A DNA stretch of 64,000 bases, taken from contig JADJBW010000012.1 of assembly GCA_016703525.1 (NCBI GenBank), forward strand, positions 62,001 through 126,000. Direction: 5' to 3'. The notes under the pieces were generated by a model. The model searched no databases. It saw nothing but the letters and a program-made list of their open reading frames with translations, and was not told where the DNA came from. A program made the translations under genes and the position numbers. Positions 1-8,951 of the stretch are shown piece after piece (the stretch's first letter is position 1; every line of letters starts with the position of its first letter). Source of the stretch: Actinomycetota bacterium. Lineage in GTDB: Bacteria > Actinomycetota > Acidimicrobiia > Acidimicrobiales > Microtrichaceae.

Positions 1-240
1 CCCGCCGTTGCGCCCCGATGCCTGGGCAGCGACTCGGCCGGCGTCGATCACGACCACGTCACGCGACGGGTCGCGCTCCTTCGCGAGGATCGCGGTCCAC
101 AGGCCGCAGAAACCGCCACCGACGACGACGAGGTCGGCGGATGTCGCGTCGTGGAGCGCGGCGGCCGGCGCCGGACGATCGATCCGGTCGAGCCACAGCA
201 CCTCGGGCCGGGCATCCGCGAGTGCAGCGATCGGATTCAT
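1..240 (-). CDS. FAD-dependent oxidoreductase, N-terminal fragment (runs off left edge)
   Basis: Reading from an ATG at 240 leftwards gives about 80 residues before the window ends. The protein starts MNPIAALADARPEVLWLD and reaches a beta-strand plus glycine motif, VVVGGGFCGLW, the dinucleotide (FAD ADP) binding fold of the DAO/GlpO family. About 30 residues later comes ASGRNGG, a motif seen near the FAD site in gamma-glutamylputrescine-oxidase-like enzymes. Membership of the DAO superfamily is therefore well supported; the substrate cannot be seen because the catalytic part is outside the window. It reads on the same strand as the small gene at 339-536, about 100 bases downstream of it. Confidence 0.75.
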   Translation of the reverse strand, partial: MNPIAALADARPEVLWLDRIDRPAPAAALHDATSADLVVVGGGFCGLWTAILAKERDPSRDVVVIDAGRVAAQASGRNGG

Positions 241-338
241 GTTTCTCACGCACCTTCACGTTCGGGAAGCGAACTGGGCCGGATCGCCGCCCCGCAGGAG
301 CAGCAATCCGGCCCAGTTCGGGAGAGATTCGGCGTGTT

Positions 339-536
339 TCAGGCCTTGTCGTCGTTGCCCGTGAGGCCGCCGAGCACGTCCTTCAGCTTGTCGGCCGTCT
401 GATCGATCTTGTCGGTGTGCTTGTGGCCGGTCTTGTCGTCGACCAGTTCGGCAACCTTGTCGATGCCTTCTTCGACCTTGTCGGCATTGTCGCCGAGCAG
501 GTCCTTCGCCTTGTTCGTGAGGTCATCGAGTCCCAT
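339..536 (-). CDS. MT0933-like small acidic/lysine-rich protein (orphan antitoxin-family member)
   Basis: A 65-residue protein (MGLDDLTNKAKDLLGDNADK at the start) that is almost entirely charged helix with repeated DK, DKV and TDK segments. This pattern matches the actinobacterial MT0933 'antitoxin' family and resembles CsbD-like stress proteins. The ATG at 536 is chosen because AAGGAG lies a few bases upstream; the open frame continues further but has no sensible N-terminus. No toxin gene sits next to it, so an antitoxin role is family naming only. A general stress or chaperone-like role is equally possible. Confidence 0.75.
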   Translation of the reverse strand: MGLDDLTNKAKDLLGDNADKVEEGIDKVAELVDDKTGHKHTDKIDQTADKLKDVLGGLTGNDDKA

Positions 537-630
537 ACGGATCTCCTTGTGTTGAGGGCCTTCCCACCCGGGCCGAAGTCTGGCACACCTCGCACCACCC
601 CGGTGCGGCGAACATGACAGGCTGTCGGCT

Positions 631-3033
631 ATGTCCGAGCGGCCTGCAGACCTGTACCTCGGTGAGCTCACCGGTGCCGACCACCAGCGGACCGGGGAGG
701 TGACCGCACTCGCACTCGACGACTTCACGACGCACGGCGTGATCGTCGGCATGACCGGCTCGGGGAAGACCGGCCTCGGCATCGTGCTGCTCGAAGAGGC
801 GCTGCGTCAGGGTGTGCCCACGCTCATCCTCGACCCCAAGGGCGACATGGGCAACCTGGCGCTGCGGTTCCCCGGCCTGACCGCAGAGGAGTTCGCCCCC
901 TGGGTTCCGCCGGGAGCGGACCCCGCTCAGGTCGCGTCGTCGTGGAGCGACGGGCTGGCGAGCTGGTCGTTGGGCGGCGGCGACATTGCCGATCTTTCCC
1001 AGCGCAGCGCCGTGACCGTCTACACGCCCGGTTCCACCTCGGGGACGCCGATCAACCTCATGGGCTCGCTCGCACCGCCGTCCGGCGTCGACACCGAGGC
1101 GATCCGCGACGAGGTCGAGGCCTTCGTCCAGGGCCTGCTGGGCCTTGTGGGCGTGGTCTCCGATCCGCTTTCGGGGCGTGAACACGTGCTGTTGGCCAAC
1201 CTCGTGGAGACCGCGTGGGCCGCCGGCGAGACCCTCGACCTCGCCACGCTGTTGCTGCGCATCCAGGACCCGCCCATGCGCAAGCTCGGCGTGATCGACG
1301 TGGAGCAGTTCTTCCCCAAGCCCGACCGGGTCGCGCTGATGATGCGGCTCAACGGACTGCTCGCCTCGCCCTCTTTCGCCGCCTGGGGACAGGGTGCGCC
1401 GCTCGACATCGCCTCGATGTTGTGGGGGCCCGAGGGCCAAGCGAAGGCCGCGATCGTGTACCTGGCACACCTCTCCGACGAGGAGCGTCAGATGGTCGTG
1501 ACCCGTGTGCTGTCGAAGCTGGTCGCCTGGATGCGCTCCCAGCCGGGCTCCACCAAGCTGCGCGTGCTCGTCTACATGGACGAGGTGTTCGGCTTCGTAC
1601 CGCCGACGGCCGCGCCCCCGTCGAAGAAGCCGATCCTCACTCTGTTCAAGCAGGCGCGTGCGTTCGGCGTGGGCATGGTGCTCGCCACGCAGAACCCGGT
1701 CGATCTCGACTACAAGGCGATCTCGAACGCGGGCACGTGGCTGGTCGGCCGCCTGCAGACCGAACGCGACAAGGCGCGCCTGCTCGACGGCATGAGCTCG
1801 GCCGCCGGCGCCGTCGACCTCACCGCGACCGACTCGACCATCTCCGGCCTGGCCAAGCGCGAGTTCCTGGTGCACACGACCGGCGGCAAGCCGCCCCGCA
1901 CTACCGCTGTCCGCTGGGCGCTGTCGTACCTGTGCGGGCCCCTCGCGAAGGATCAGCTCGCCCGGCTGCCCGGAACGGTCGCGCCGGCCGCATCGGTCGC
2001 GCCGGCCGCATCGGTCGCGCCAGTCGCATCGGTCGCGCCAGTCGTTCCGGCAGCGCCCGTCGTCGATGCCGCTCCCGCCTACGGCGACGACGAGAGCCCG
2101 GCCATGCCCAAGGTGGCCGACGGCGTGACCGTGCGCTTCGCCGACCCCGCATCGCCATGGCTCGCCGAGGTCGGGGGCAACCCGCTCGGACGCCGCCTGC
2201 AGCCTGCACTCGCGGCGCGCGTCGCCATGACCTTCGACGACACCCCCGCCGACCTACGGGTGCAGGAGGAGTACGAGGCGATCATCCCGCTCGCCTCGCC
2301 CCAACCCGGCGCGGCCGACGCCGTCGCGGTCGACTACGACGATCGCGACCTGCGCGGCGAGCCGCCGACCGGCACGGTGTTCGTGTTGCCGAACGCGCCG
2401 ATCGACACGAAGCGCCTGTTCGCCGACCTGCAGTCGGGCCTGGTCGATCGGCTGGTAGCGGAGCGCACCACCACCATCTTCGCCAACCGTTCCCTCAAGC
2501 TCTACAGCAGGCCCGGCGAGACCGAGGACGCCTTCCGCGTTCGCTGCGCGACGGCGGCCGACTCCGCCGCGGACGCCGAGGCCGACAAGCTGCGGGCGCG
2601 GCTCGAGGATCGCATCGATCGCCTGCGCGACACCGTCGCCGATGCCGAGCAACGGGCGCGCCAACTCGAGGAAGAGGCGTCGTCGTCCAAGCGGTCCGAG
2701 CTGATCAGCGTGGGTGGCAGCGTGCTCGGCGCGCTGTTCGGTGGGCGCCGGAGTGCCCGCTCGATCACCTCCGCCGTCGGCCGCGCGGCCTCGGGTCGCA
2801 CGCGGGCGCAGAAGGCCGACAACCGGGTGGAGACGGCGCTGGCACGCGCCGAGGCGAAATCGGGAGACCTCGCCGATCTCGAAGCACAGCTCACCGACGA
2901 CCTCGCCGACATCGTCGCCCGCTGGGACGACCTCGCCGCCCAGGTCGAGCCGCTGGAGGTTCCGCTCGAGAAGTCCGACGTGTCGATCACGGCGACGGCC
3001 CTCGTGTGGATTCCCACGGCGGCTCCCGCCTGA
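631..3033 (+). CDS. HerA/FtsK-like P-loop ATPase with C-terminal coiled coil
   Basis: An 800-residue ATPase. A Walker A motif GMTGSGKTG is at residues 40-48 and a Walker B strand VLVYMDE at about 312-318, followed by a helicase-like core that resembles bacterial HerA/VirB4-type DNA-pumping ATPases (the group that includes DUF853 proteins). An Ala-Pro-Ser-Val linker (about 450-480), encoded by perfect 18-base repeats, joins the motor to a C-terminal region with a long coiled coil (about 640-690) and a small Gly/Arg-rich stretch. HerA proteins usually pair with a NurA nuclease, but no nuclease gene is adjacent. The start at 631 has only a weak ribosome site. The role (DNA translocation or repair) is inferred from family; I am sure of the ATPase, not of the partner. 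Confidence 0.8.
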   Translation: MSERPADLYLGELTGADHQRTGEVTALALDDFTTHGVIVGMTGSGKTGLGIVLLEEALRQGVPTLILDPKGDMGNLALRFPGLTAEEFAPWVPPGADPAQVASSWSDGLASWSLGGGDIADLSQRSAVTVYTPGSTSGTPINLMGSLAPPSGVDTEAIRDEVEAFVQGLLGLVGVVSDPLSGREHVLLANLVETAWAAGETLDLATLLLRIQDPPMRKLGVIDVEQFFPKPDRVALMMRLNGLLASPSFAAWGQGAPLDIASMLWGPEGQAKAAIVYLAHLSDEERQMVVTRVLSKLVAWMRSQPGSTKLRVLVYMDEVFGFVPPTAAPPSKKPILTLFKQARAFGVGMVLATQNPVDLDYKAISNAGTWLVGRLQTERDKARLLDGMSSAAGAVDLTATDSTISGLAKREFLVHTTGGKPPRTTAVRWALSYLCGPLAKDQLARLPGTVAPAASVAPAASVAPVASVAPVVPAAPVVDAAPAYGDDESPAMPKVADGVTVRFADPASPWLAEVGGNPLGRRLQPALAARVAMTFDDTPADLRVQEEYEAIIPLASPQPGAADAVAVDYDDRDLRGEPPTGTVFVLPNAPIDTKRLFADLQSGLVDRLVAERTTTIFANRSLKLYSRPGETEDAFRVRCATAADSAADAEADKLRARLEDRIDRLRDTVADAEQRARQLEEEASSSKRSELISVGGSVLGALFGGRRSARSITSAVGRAASGRTRAQKADNRVETALARAEAKSGDLADLEAQLTDDLADIVARWDDLAAQVEPLEVPLEKSDVSITATALVWIPTAAPA
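1981..2034 (+). repeat. Three 18-base tandem repeats encoding an APAASV linker
   Basis: Three consecutive 18-base units (1981-1998, 1999-2016, 2017-2034). The first two are identical and the third differs at two bases. They encode APAASV, APAASV and APVASV. The repeat keeps the reading frame, so changes in copy number would only lengthen or shorten the linker of the ATPase at 631-3033. Confidence 0.8.
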
Positions 3034-3040
3034 TCGGGCC

Positions 3041-4015
3041 TCAGCCCTCGGGGTGGAAACAGGCGAACGCGTGCCCGGCGCCGTCGGTGACCATCGGCGG
3101 CACCGATTCGCCGCACTCGGCGGTGGCCTTCCAGCAGCGGGTGCGGAAACGGCAGCCCGACGGCGGGTCGAGGGGCGAGGGCACGTCGCCCTCCAACATG
3201 ATGCGCTTGCGCTGCCGCTCGAGCTTCGGGTCGGGCACGGGCACCGCCGAGAGCAGCGCCTTCGTGTACGGGTGCCGCGGCCGCTCGTAGAGATCGGTGC
3301 GCGTGGCGGTCTCGACCACCACGCCCAGGTACATCACCACGACGCGATCCGAGATGTGACGAACCACCGCCAGGTCGTGGGCGATGAACACGTACGCCAG
3401 GCCGCGCTCGTCCTGCAAGCGGTTCAACAGGTTGACGACGCCGGCCTGGATCGACACGTCGAGCGCCGAGACGGGCTCGTCGAGCACCACCACCTCGGGA
3501 TCGACGGCGAGCGCTCGGGCGATGCCGACCCGCTGACGCTGACCACCCGAGAACTCGTGGGGATACCGGCTGCGGTGCTCCGGCGACAGCCCCACCGTGC
3601 GCAGCAGTTCGGCGACCTGACCCTCGCTGTCGCGCCGCTTGAGGCCCTGATGCACGAGGTACGGCTCGGCGAGGATCTCGCCGATCGTCATGCGGGGATT
3701 GAGCGATGCGTACGGATCCTGGAACACCATCTGCGCGCGCCGTCGCAGCTCCTTCGGCGGCATCTTCGCGATGTCGACGCCACCGAGGCGGACCGAACCG
3801 CTGGTCGGCGTAAGCAGACGCAACATGAGGCGGCCCAGCGTGGACTTGCCGCACCCCGACTCGCCGACGATGCCGACCGTCTCGCCGGGGTCCACCGATA
3901 CCGACACGCCGCTCACGGCGTGGACGCGGCCCTGCACCCGACCGAGCAGCCCGCCGGTCACAGCGAACTCCTTCACCAGGTCGCGGGTTTCGAGCACGGG
4001 TGTCGTTTCGCTCAT
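3041..4015 (-). CDS. Peptide-type ABC transporter ATPase (OppF/DppF-like)
   Basis: A 324-residue ATPase with Walker A GESGCGKST at residues 51-59, the signature FSGGQRQR, and Walker B VVVLDEP. It ends with the cysteine-containing C-terminal domain (CRFRTRC...C) typical of oligopeptide and dipeptide importer ATPases. It powers uptake by the importer whose other parts lie at 4012-8756. Its ATG overlaps the stop of the OppD-like gene by 4 bases, so it is the last gene of a coupled operon. The transported substrate (peptide, nickel complex or other) is not determined by sequence. Confidence 0.9.
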   Translation of the reverse strand: MSETTPVLETRDLVKEFAVTGGLLGRVQGRVHAVSGVSVSVDPGETVGIVGESGCGKSTLGRLMLRLLTPTSGSVRLGGVDIAKMPPKELRRRAQMVFQDPYASLNPRMTIGEILAEPYLVHQGLKRRDSEGQVAELLRTVGLSPEHRSRYPHEFSGGQRQRVGIARALAVDPEVVVLDEPVSALDVSIQAGVVNLLNRLQDERGLAYVFIAHDLAVVRHISDRVVVMYLGVVVETATRTDLYERPRHPYTKALLSAVPVPDPKLERQRKRIMLEGDVPSPLDPPSGCRFRTRCWKATAECGESVPPMVTDGAGHAFACFHPEG

Positions 4016-5013
4016 GTCCCAACCTCAGCGTTTCGCGCCGCGACCTCGGCCCGGCGCCAGCACGCCACCCCGTGGGTGTCGGCATCGAGTTCGGGGAGCC
4101 GATCGGCGCAGCCCGACTCCGCAGCGGCGAAGCCACACCGCGGATGGAAGGCACACCCCGACGGCGGGGCCAGCATCGAGGGCGGCTGACCGCCGATGGG
4201 TATCAACTCGTCGGACCCGTCGGCATCGACGCGGGGCAGCGATCGCAACAGCCCTTGCGTGTAGGGGTGCGATGGCGCCGCGAACACCTCGTCGATGGTG
4301 CCGCGCTCCACGACCCGGCCGGCGTACATCACCGACACGCGATCGGCGAGCCCGGCGACGACGCCGAGATCATGGGTGATGAGCAGCACGGCCGAACCGA
4401 GCTGCTCGGTGCTCGACACCAGCAACTCCAACACCTGCGCCTGCACCGTGACGTCGAGCGCCGTGGTCGGTTCGTCGGCGATCACGAGCTGCGGCTCACA
4501 CGACAGCGCCATCGCGATCATCGCCCGCTGGCGCATCCCTCCCGAGAACTCGTGCGGGTACATGTCGACCCGGCGAGTGGGCTGCGGGATGCCGACCAGG
4601 CCGAGCATCTCGATCGCCCGATCCCGAGCTGCCTGCTTCGACCCACCGCGGTGCGAACGCACCATCTCGATGATCTGACGACCCACGGTGTGCACGGGGT
4701 TCAGTGCGGTCAACGGATCCTGGAACACCATCGCGATCTCGCCGCCGCGCACCTCGCGGAGTCGATCCTCCGACGCGGCGAGCAGGTCCTCGTCGTGCCA
4801 CCGGATGCACCCCTCGATCACGGTGCGCTGCTTCGGGTGCAGGCCGAGCACGGCGAGCGCCGTCACCGACTTCCCCGAGCCCGATTCGCCGACGACCGCA
4901 ACGACCTCGCCGCGGTCGATGGTGAGGTCGACGCCGCGCACCGACTGCACGCGTCCGTCGTCGGTGTCGAAGCCGACGCGCAACCCCTCGATGCTGAGCA
5001 ATCGCTCGCCCAC
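4012..5013 (-). CDS. Peptide-type ABC transporter ATPase (OppD/DppD-like)
   Basis: A 333-residue ATPase with Walker A GESGSGKS at residues 42-49, signature FSGGMRQRAMIA, Walker B LVIADEP, and the OppD-type C-terminal cysteine motif CAFHPRCGFA. It starts with GTG one base after the OppC-like stop codon. It should form a heterodimer with the ATPase at 3041-4015 on the cytoplasmic side of the importer. Confidence 0.9.
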   Translation of the reverse strand: MGERLLSIEGLRVGFDTDDGRVQSVRGVDLTIDRGEVVAVVGESGSGKSVTALAVLGLHPKQRTVIEGCIRWHDEDLLAASEDRLREVRGGEIAMVFQDPLTALNPVHTVGRQIIEMVRSHRGGSKQAARDRAIEMLGLVGIPQPTRRVDMYPHEFSGGMRQRAMIAMALSCEPQLVIADEPTTALDVTVQAQVLELLVSSTEQLGSAVLLITHDLGVVAGLADRVSVMYAGRVVERGTIDEVFAAPSHPYTQGLLRSLPRVDADGSDELIPIGGQPPSMLAPPSGCAFHPRCGFAAAESGCADRLPELDADTHGVACWRRAEVAARNAEVGT

Positions 5014-5014
5014 G

Positions 5015-5923
5015 TCACACGTCCTTCACGTCGAGTGCGTCGCGCAGGCCGTCGCCCACCAACAGGAAGCCGAGCACGGAGAGCATGATCGCGGCACCGG
5101 GGAACACGAGCAGGTACGGCGCCCGCGGGAAGTCGCTCGAGAACTCGGCGATCATGCGGCCGAGCGACGGATCGGGGAACTGGACTCCCACCCCCAGGAA
5201 GCTCAGGGCGGCCTCCGCCAGAATGGCCGAACCGACGCCGACCGCGATGAGCACCACGACGGGCTGGAACACGTTCGGCAGGATGTGGCGCCACATGATG
5301 CGCCGCGACGGCACGCCGAGCGCCCGTGCGGCCTCCACGTATTCCAGCTCCCGGGCCTGGAGGAAGCCGGCGCGCACGGTCCGTGCGGTCTGCAGCCAGG
5401 CGGTCAAGGCGAGCGTCAGCACGACGGCGGCCACGCCCTTGCCGAGGACGGTGATGAACGCATAGGCGAGGAGGATGTAGGGGATCCCCAGCATGATGTC
5501 GACGAACCGCATGATGAACGCGTCCGTCCACCGCCCGAACCATCCGGCGACCGCGCCGACCACGACGCCGATCACGGTTTCGAGGATCGTTGCGAGCAGT
5601 CCGATGAACAGGCTGAGGCGAATGCCGTGCACGACGTTCGCGAGCACGTCGCCCCCGCGCCGGTCGACGCCGAAGGGATGCTGATTGGTCGGCGGTTCCA
5701 GGAAGACGCGCTTGGAGTAGCTCGTCGGGTCCTGCACCAGGAACGGGCCGATGACGGCCACGAGGATGAGGAACACGACGATCCCGAGTCCGACCATCGC
5801 GAGCCGGTTTCGACGGAATCGGCGCCATGCATCCTGCGCCAGCGAGCGGCCGACGCCGGCCTGCGCGAGCGTGGCGTCGGCATCGGGAAGATCCGTGCCG
5901 AGCGACATCGAGTCGATGGTCAT
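5015..5923 (-). CDS. Peptide-type ABC transporter permease (OppC/DppC-like)
   Basis: 302 residues starting MTIDSMSLGTDLPDADATL. It has an N-terminal OppC-type segment (AWRRFRRNRLAMVGL) leading into the first membrane helix, a periplasm-side stretch containing HPFGVDRRGGD typical of OppC proteins, then the permease domain with its EAARALGV coupling loop. The ATG at 5923 is chosen over longer readings because it overlaps the stop of the OppB-like gene (ATGA) and gives the usual OppC N-terminus. It pairs with the OppB-like permease to form the membrane channel. Confidence 0.9.
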   Translation of the reverse strand: MTIDSMSLGTDLPDADATLAQAGVGRSLAQDAWRRFRRNRLAMVGLGIVVFLILVAVIGPFLVQDPTSYSKRVFLEPPTNQHPFGVDRRGGDVLANVVHGIRLSLFIGLLATILETVIGVVVGAVAGWFGRWTDAFIMRFVDIMLGIPYILLAYAFITVLGKGVAAVVLTLALTAWLQTARTVRAGFLQARELEYVEAARALGVPSRRIMWRHILPNVFQPVVVLIAVGVGSAILAEAALSFLGVGVQFPDPSLGRMIAEFSSDFPRAPYLLVFPGAAIMLSVLGFLLVGDGLRDALDVKDV

Positions 5924-6921
5924 CTCGCCCCTCCGTTCCGGCGGATCCGCGGGTCGAGCCAGGCATAGCTGACGTCCACGATCAGGTTCGCGAGCCCGTA
6001 GACCAGCATCACCACCATCGACAGCGCCAGCACGACCGGCAGGTCGCCCGTCGAGGCCGCGCGGGCCACCTTCGAGCCCAGCCCCGGCCAGTCGAAGACC
6101 GTCTCGGTGAGTACCGCGAACCCCACGAGCGTGCCGAAGTCGATGCCGAGGAACGTCACGACCGGGATGAGCGCGTTGCGCAGGATGTGGCGCCGCGTCA
6201 CCTCGCCGTCGCGGAGGCCCTTGGAGCGAGCGGTGCGCACGTGGTCCATGGTCGACGCCTCCAGCACGGTCGTGCGGGTGAGTCGGGCGACGATCGCCGT
6301 CGAAACCGAGGCGAGGATGATCGCCGGCTGAATCAGGTACTTCAGTTGTTCCAGGCTCGGGATGAACCCGAGGTACCACTCCTTGGGCCCGATCCCGATC
6401 GGTGGCAGGCGCAGGGCATCGGGCCAGTTGTGCTGAAAGGCGTACACCCCCGTCACCTGTTTCAGCAGGTATGCCAGCACGAACACGGGAATGGCGCTCA
6501 TCACCACCGCGGAGAGGGTCGATGCGTAGTCGGCAAAGGAGTTCCGGCGCCGCGCCGACAGCACACCGAACCCGACGCCCACGGTGATCTCGATGGCGAT
6601 CGCCCAGACGGCGAGGCGGAGGCTGTTCGGGAGTCGCTCCGCGACGACGTCGCGCACCGGTTCCTTCGTCTGGTACGACGTGCCACTCAGGGTGACCGTC
6701 TCGCCCAGCCGGCGGACGTACTGCTCGGCCACCGAGTCGTTGAGGTGGAACTTCTCGCGGATCGCGGCGACGACGGCGGGCGAGGGATTCTTGTTACCAC
6801 CGCCGGCCATGAGCTCGGCGGGGTCGCCCGGCAGCGCGAAGAACAGGATGAAGAGCACCGTGAACCCGCCGAGCAGCGTGAGCAGCAGCGAGACGAGGCG
6901 CCGAACGATGAAGGTGGTCAT
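5920..6921 (-). CDS. Peptide-type ABC transporter permease (OppB/DppB-like)
   Basis: 333 residues starting MTTFIVRRLVSLLLTLLGGF, the classic OppB first helix. The N-terminal part contains the FFALPGDPAE loop, followed by about five further membrane helices and the cytoplasmic coupling loop around DHVRTARSKGL. Its start lies 86 bases beyond the stop of the binding-protein gene; the gap carries a strong hairpin (6958-6995), so expression relative to the binding protein is probably lower. Confidence 0.9.
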   Translation of the reverse strand: MTTFIVRRLVSLLLTLLGGFTVLFILFFALPGDPAELMAGGGNKNPSPAVVAAIREKFHLNDSVAEQYVRRLGETVTLSGTSYQTKEPVRDVVAERLPNSLRLAVWAIAIEITVGVGFGVLSARRRNSFADYASTLSAVVMSAIPVFVLAYLLKQVTGVYAFQHNWPDALRLPPIGIGPKEWYLGFIPSLEQLKYLIQPAIILASVSTAIVARLTRTTVLEASTMDHVRTARSKGLRDGEVTRRHILRNALIPVVTFLGIDFGTLVGFAVLTETVFDWPGLGSKVARAASTGDLPVVLALSMVVMLVYGLANLIVDVSYAWLDPRIRRNGGAR

Positions 6922-6957
6922 CTGCGGAACGTCAAGACGGTCGCAAGATCGTCGAAC

Positions 6958-6995
6958 GAGCGGGGAGGGCCGGCCGGAGCCGTCCCTCCCCGCTC
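6958..6995 (-). promoter_or_regulatory. Perfect 12-base-pair hairpin between binding protein and permease genes
   Basis: GAGCGGGGAGGG (6958-6969) is perfectly complementary to the segment at 6984-6995, with a 14-base GC-rich loop. It lies just after the stop of the binding-protein gene and before the OppB-like gene. No T-run follows it on the minus strand, so it is not a complete intrinsic terminator. In ABC importer operons such stems commonly stabilise the upstream binding-protein mRNA and reduce read-through; that role is inferred here. Confidence 0.65.
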
Positions 6996-7007
6996 ATCGT
7001 CGACGAA

Positions 7008-8756
7008 TCAGCCGTTCTTGCCGACCTTCTCCCACAGGAAGATGCCGAGCGGGGGCTGCACGTAGTTGACGACGCTGTCGCGATACACGTGGTCGCCGGT
7101 GTACCAGTTGATCGGGATCGCGTTGACCGTCTCGTTGAGCAGACGCTTCTCTGCCGAGGCGTACAGCTCGCCGCGCTTGGTGTCGTCGGTCTCCTTCTGG
7201 GCATCGGCGATCAACGACTCGAACTTCTCGTCGTCGTAGCGGCCCAGGTTGTTGCCGTCGATCGACACCGCGCCGAACAGATCGACCATGAAGTTGCCGT
7301 ACGTCGGGTAGTCGGCGTACCAGCCCGATCGGCAGATCTGGCAGGCGCCCTCCTTGGCGATCACCTTGAAGTAGTCCTCCTCGATCGCATCGATCTTCAG
7401 GCTGATGCCGAGGGTGTCCTTCACGTTGTTCTGGATGATCGCGGCGACGTCTTCGTGGCCGCCGCCGGAGTTGATCGAGATCTTGATGTCGCCCTCGATC
7501 TTGCCGCCATCGGCTTCCCACTCCTTGAAGAGCTTCTTGGCCTCGGTCGGGTCGTACGCGCAGTACTTGCACAGGTTCGACTCGAACCCGGGGATGCCGG
7601 GGGGCGTGATGCCCGTCGAGATGAACCGGGTGCCCTCGTACACCTTGGCGTTGATCTCGTCGCGGTCGATCGCCATCGAGATGGCCGCGCGCAGCTTCAC
7701 GTTCTTCTCGCCGCCGACGTTGGAGTCGTCGTGGCCGAAGTCGAAGAAGTACGTGCCCAGCATCGCCGAGTCGACCGTGTTCGGGTACTGCTCCATCGCC
7801 GGGCCGAACTGGCCCGACGGGATGGTGGCGGTGTCGCCCTCACCCGCTTCGAACGCCTGGAACGAGGCCTCGACCTCGCTGGTCAGGTGGAAGACGATCT
7901 TGTCGAGCTTCGCCTTCTTGTCGCCGAAGATGTTGCCCGCCCACGTGTCGTTACGCACGAGCACCACGGTGCCGGTGTCGGGGGATTCGGCGGACTCCAG
8001 CTTGAACGGACCGTTGCCGATCGTCACACCCTTGGTGCCCCAGCCGGTGGTGTTGCCCACTCGGGTGAAGTCTTCCTTGGTGATCGGGGAGAACGCCGGG
8101 AACGACACGATCGCCGGGAAGTCGGCGTTCGAATCGGCGAGCGTGACCTTCAGGGTCATCGCGTCGTCGTCGGCGACAATCGAGTCGAGGGTCGTCATCG
8201 AGCCGTCGAGCAGCTTGTCGCCGTCCTTGACGTACGCGAGGAGGTAGCCGTACGACGAGGCGAGTTCGGCCGAGCCGGAGCGCTCCCAACCGCGCTTGAA
8301 GCTCGACGGCAGCACGGGCTCGCCGTTGGAGAACACCTGATCCTTCTTGATCGTGAAGGTGTACTCGGTGGCGTCGTCGTTGGCCTCCCACTTCTCGGCG
8401 ACCAGCGGCTCGATCGTCGGGTTGCAGGTGTCGGTGAAGTCGAAGTCGGTCAGGCCGTCGAACAGCGCGGTGGTGACCTGCGACTCGTCGAGGGTCTGCA
8501 CGGCGCCCGGGTCGAAGCTGGTGTTGTCGCCGGCCGAGGAGAGCTGCGCGTAGTCCTCGAGGGTGCCGCCCTCTGGGGCGTCCTCGTATTCGAGCGTGCG
8601 ACACGCGTCGCTTGCCGGCGCCGTGGTCTTCGTCTCCGAATCGGTACCGGTCGACGCGTTGTCGCCGGAGTCCTTTGAGTCGCCGCACGCTCCGGCAAAC
8701 AGGGCGAGTGCTGCTACGAGCGCTGCAGCGGTTGTGTTTCGGCTCTTGATTCGCAT
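7008..8756 (-). CDS. ABC transporter substrate-binding lipoprotein (SBP family 5)
   Basis: 582 residues. The N-terminus MRIKSRNTTAAALVAALALF ends in the lipobox AGAC, so the mature protein should be a lipoprotein held outside the membrane. The body is a family 5 extracellular solute-binding protein (ends of the domain include AISMAIDRDEINAKV and SGWYADYP, typical of peptide/nickel binding proteins). The ATG at 8756 is preferred to a longer frame because GGGAGG lies nine bases upstream and the signal peptide then starts at residue 1. It is the first gene of the importer operon and is read divergently from the surface protein at 8952. Confidence 0.9.
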   Translation of the reverse strand: MRIKSRNTTAAALVAALALFAGACGDSKDSGDNASTGTDSETKTTAPASDACRTLEYEDAPEGGTLEDYAQLSSAGDNTSFDPGAVQTLDESQVTTALFDGLTDFDFTDTCNPTIEPLVAEKWEANDDATEYTFTIKKDQVFSNGEPVLPSSFKRGWERSGSAELASSYGYLLAYVKDGDKLLDGSMTTLDSIVADDDAMTLKVTLADSNADFPAIVSFPAFSPITKEDFTRVGNTTGWGTKGVTIGNGPFKLESAESPDTGTVVLVRNDTWAGNIFGDKKAKLDKIVFHLTSEVEASFQAFEAGEGDTATIPSGQFGPAMEQYPNTVDSAMLGTYFFDFGHDDSNVGGEKNVKLRAAISMAIDRDEINAKVYEGTRFISTGITPPGIPGFESNLCKYCAYDPTEAKKLFKEWEADGGKIEGDIKISINSGGGHEDVAAIIQNNVKDTLGISLKIDAIEEDYFKVIAKEGACQICRSGWYADYPTYGNFMVDLFGAVSIDGNNLGRYDDEKFESLIADAQKETDDTKRGELYASAEKRLLNETVNAIPINWYTGDHVYRDSVVNYVQPPLGIFLWEKVGKNG

Positions 8757-8951
8757 CAGGCGAGCCTCCCTTCCTCCGGGTGACCGGAATCGGACGAGTG
8801 ATGCGGCGACCATATCCCGCCGCCGTGGCGTCGCGTCGGACCGCTTGAGTTGGGCAAAGCTGCCTCGACGCTTGCCAACGGCCCCGCAGTTCGTGCGACA
8901 CTCAGAAGGGCGGAGAATGCACGAAAGCCGTGTGGGCGTTGGAGGCAGTCG

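Noticed and set aside
523..1875. Long open frames on the strand opposite to clear genes (for example 523-1875 minus, 4000-5088 plus, 5827-7065 plus, 7089-8678 plus)
   Set aside because: They lie antisense to well-supported proteins, are rich in Arg/Gly/His as expected for GC-rich shadows, and show no domains.
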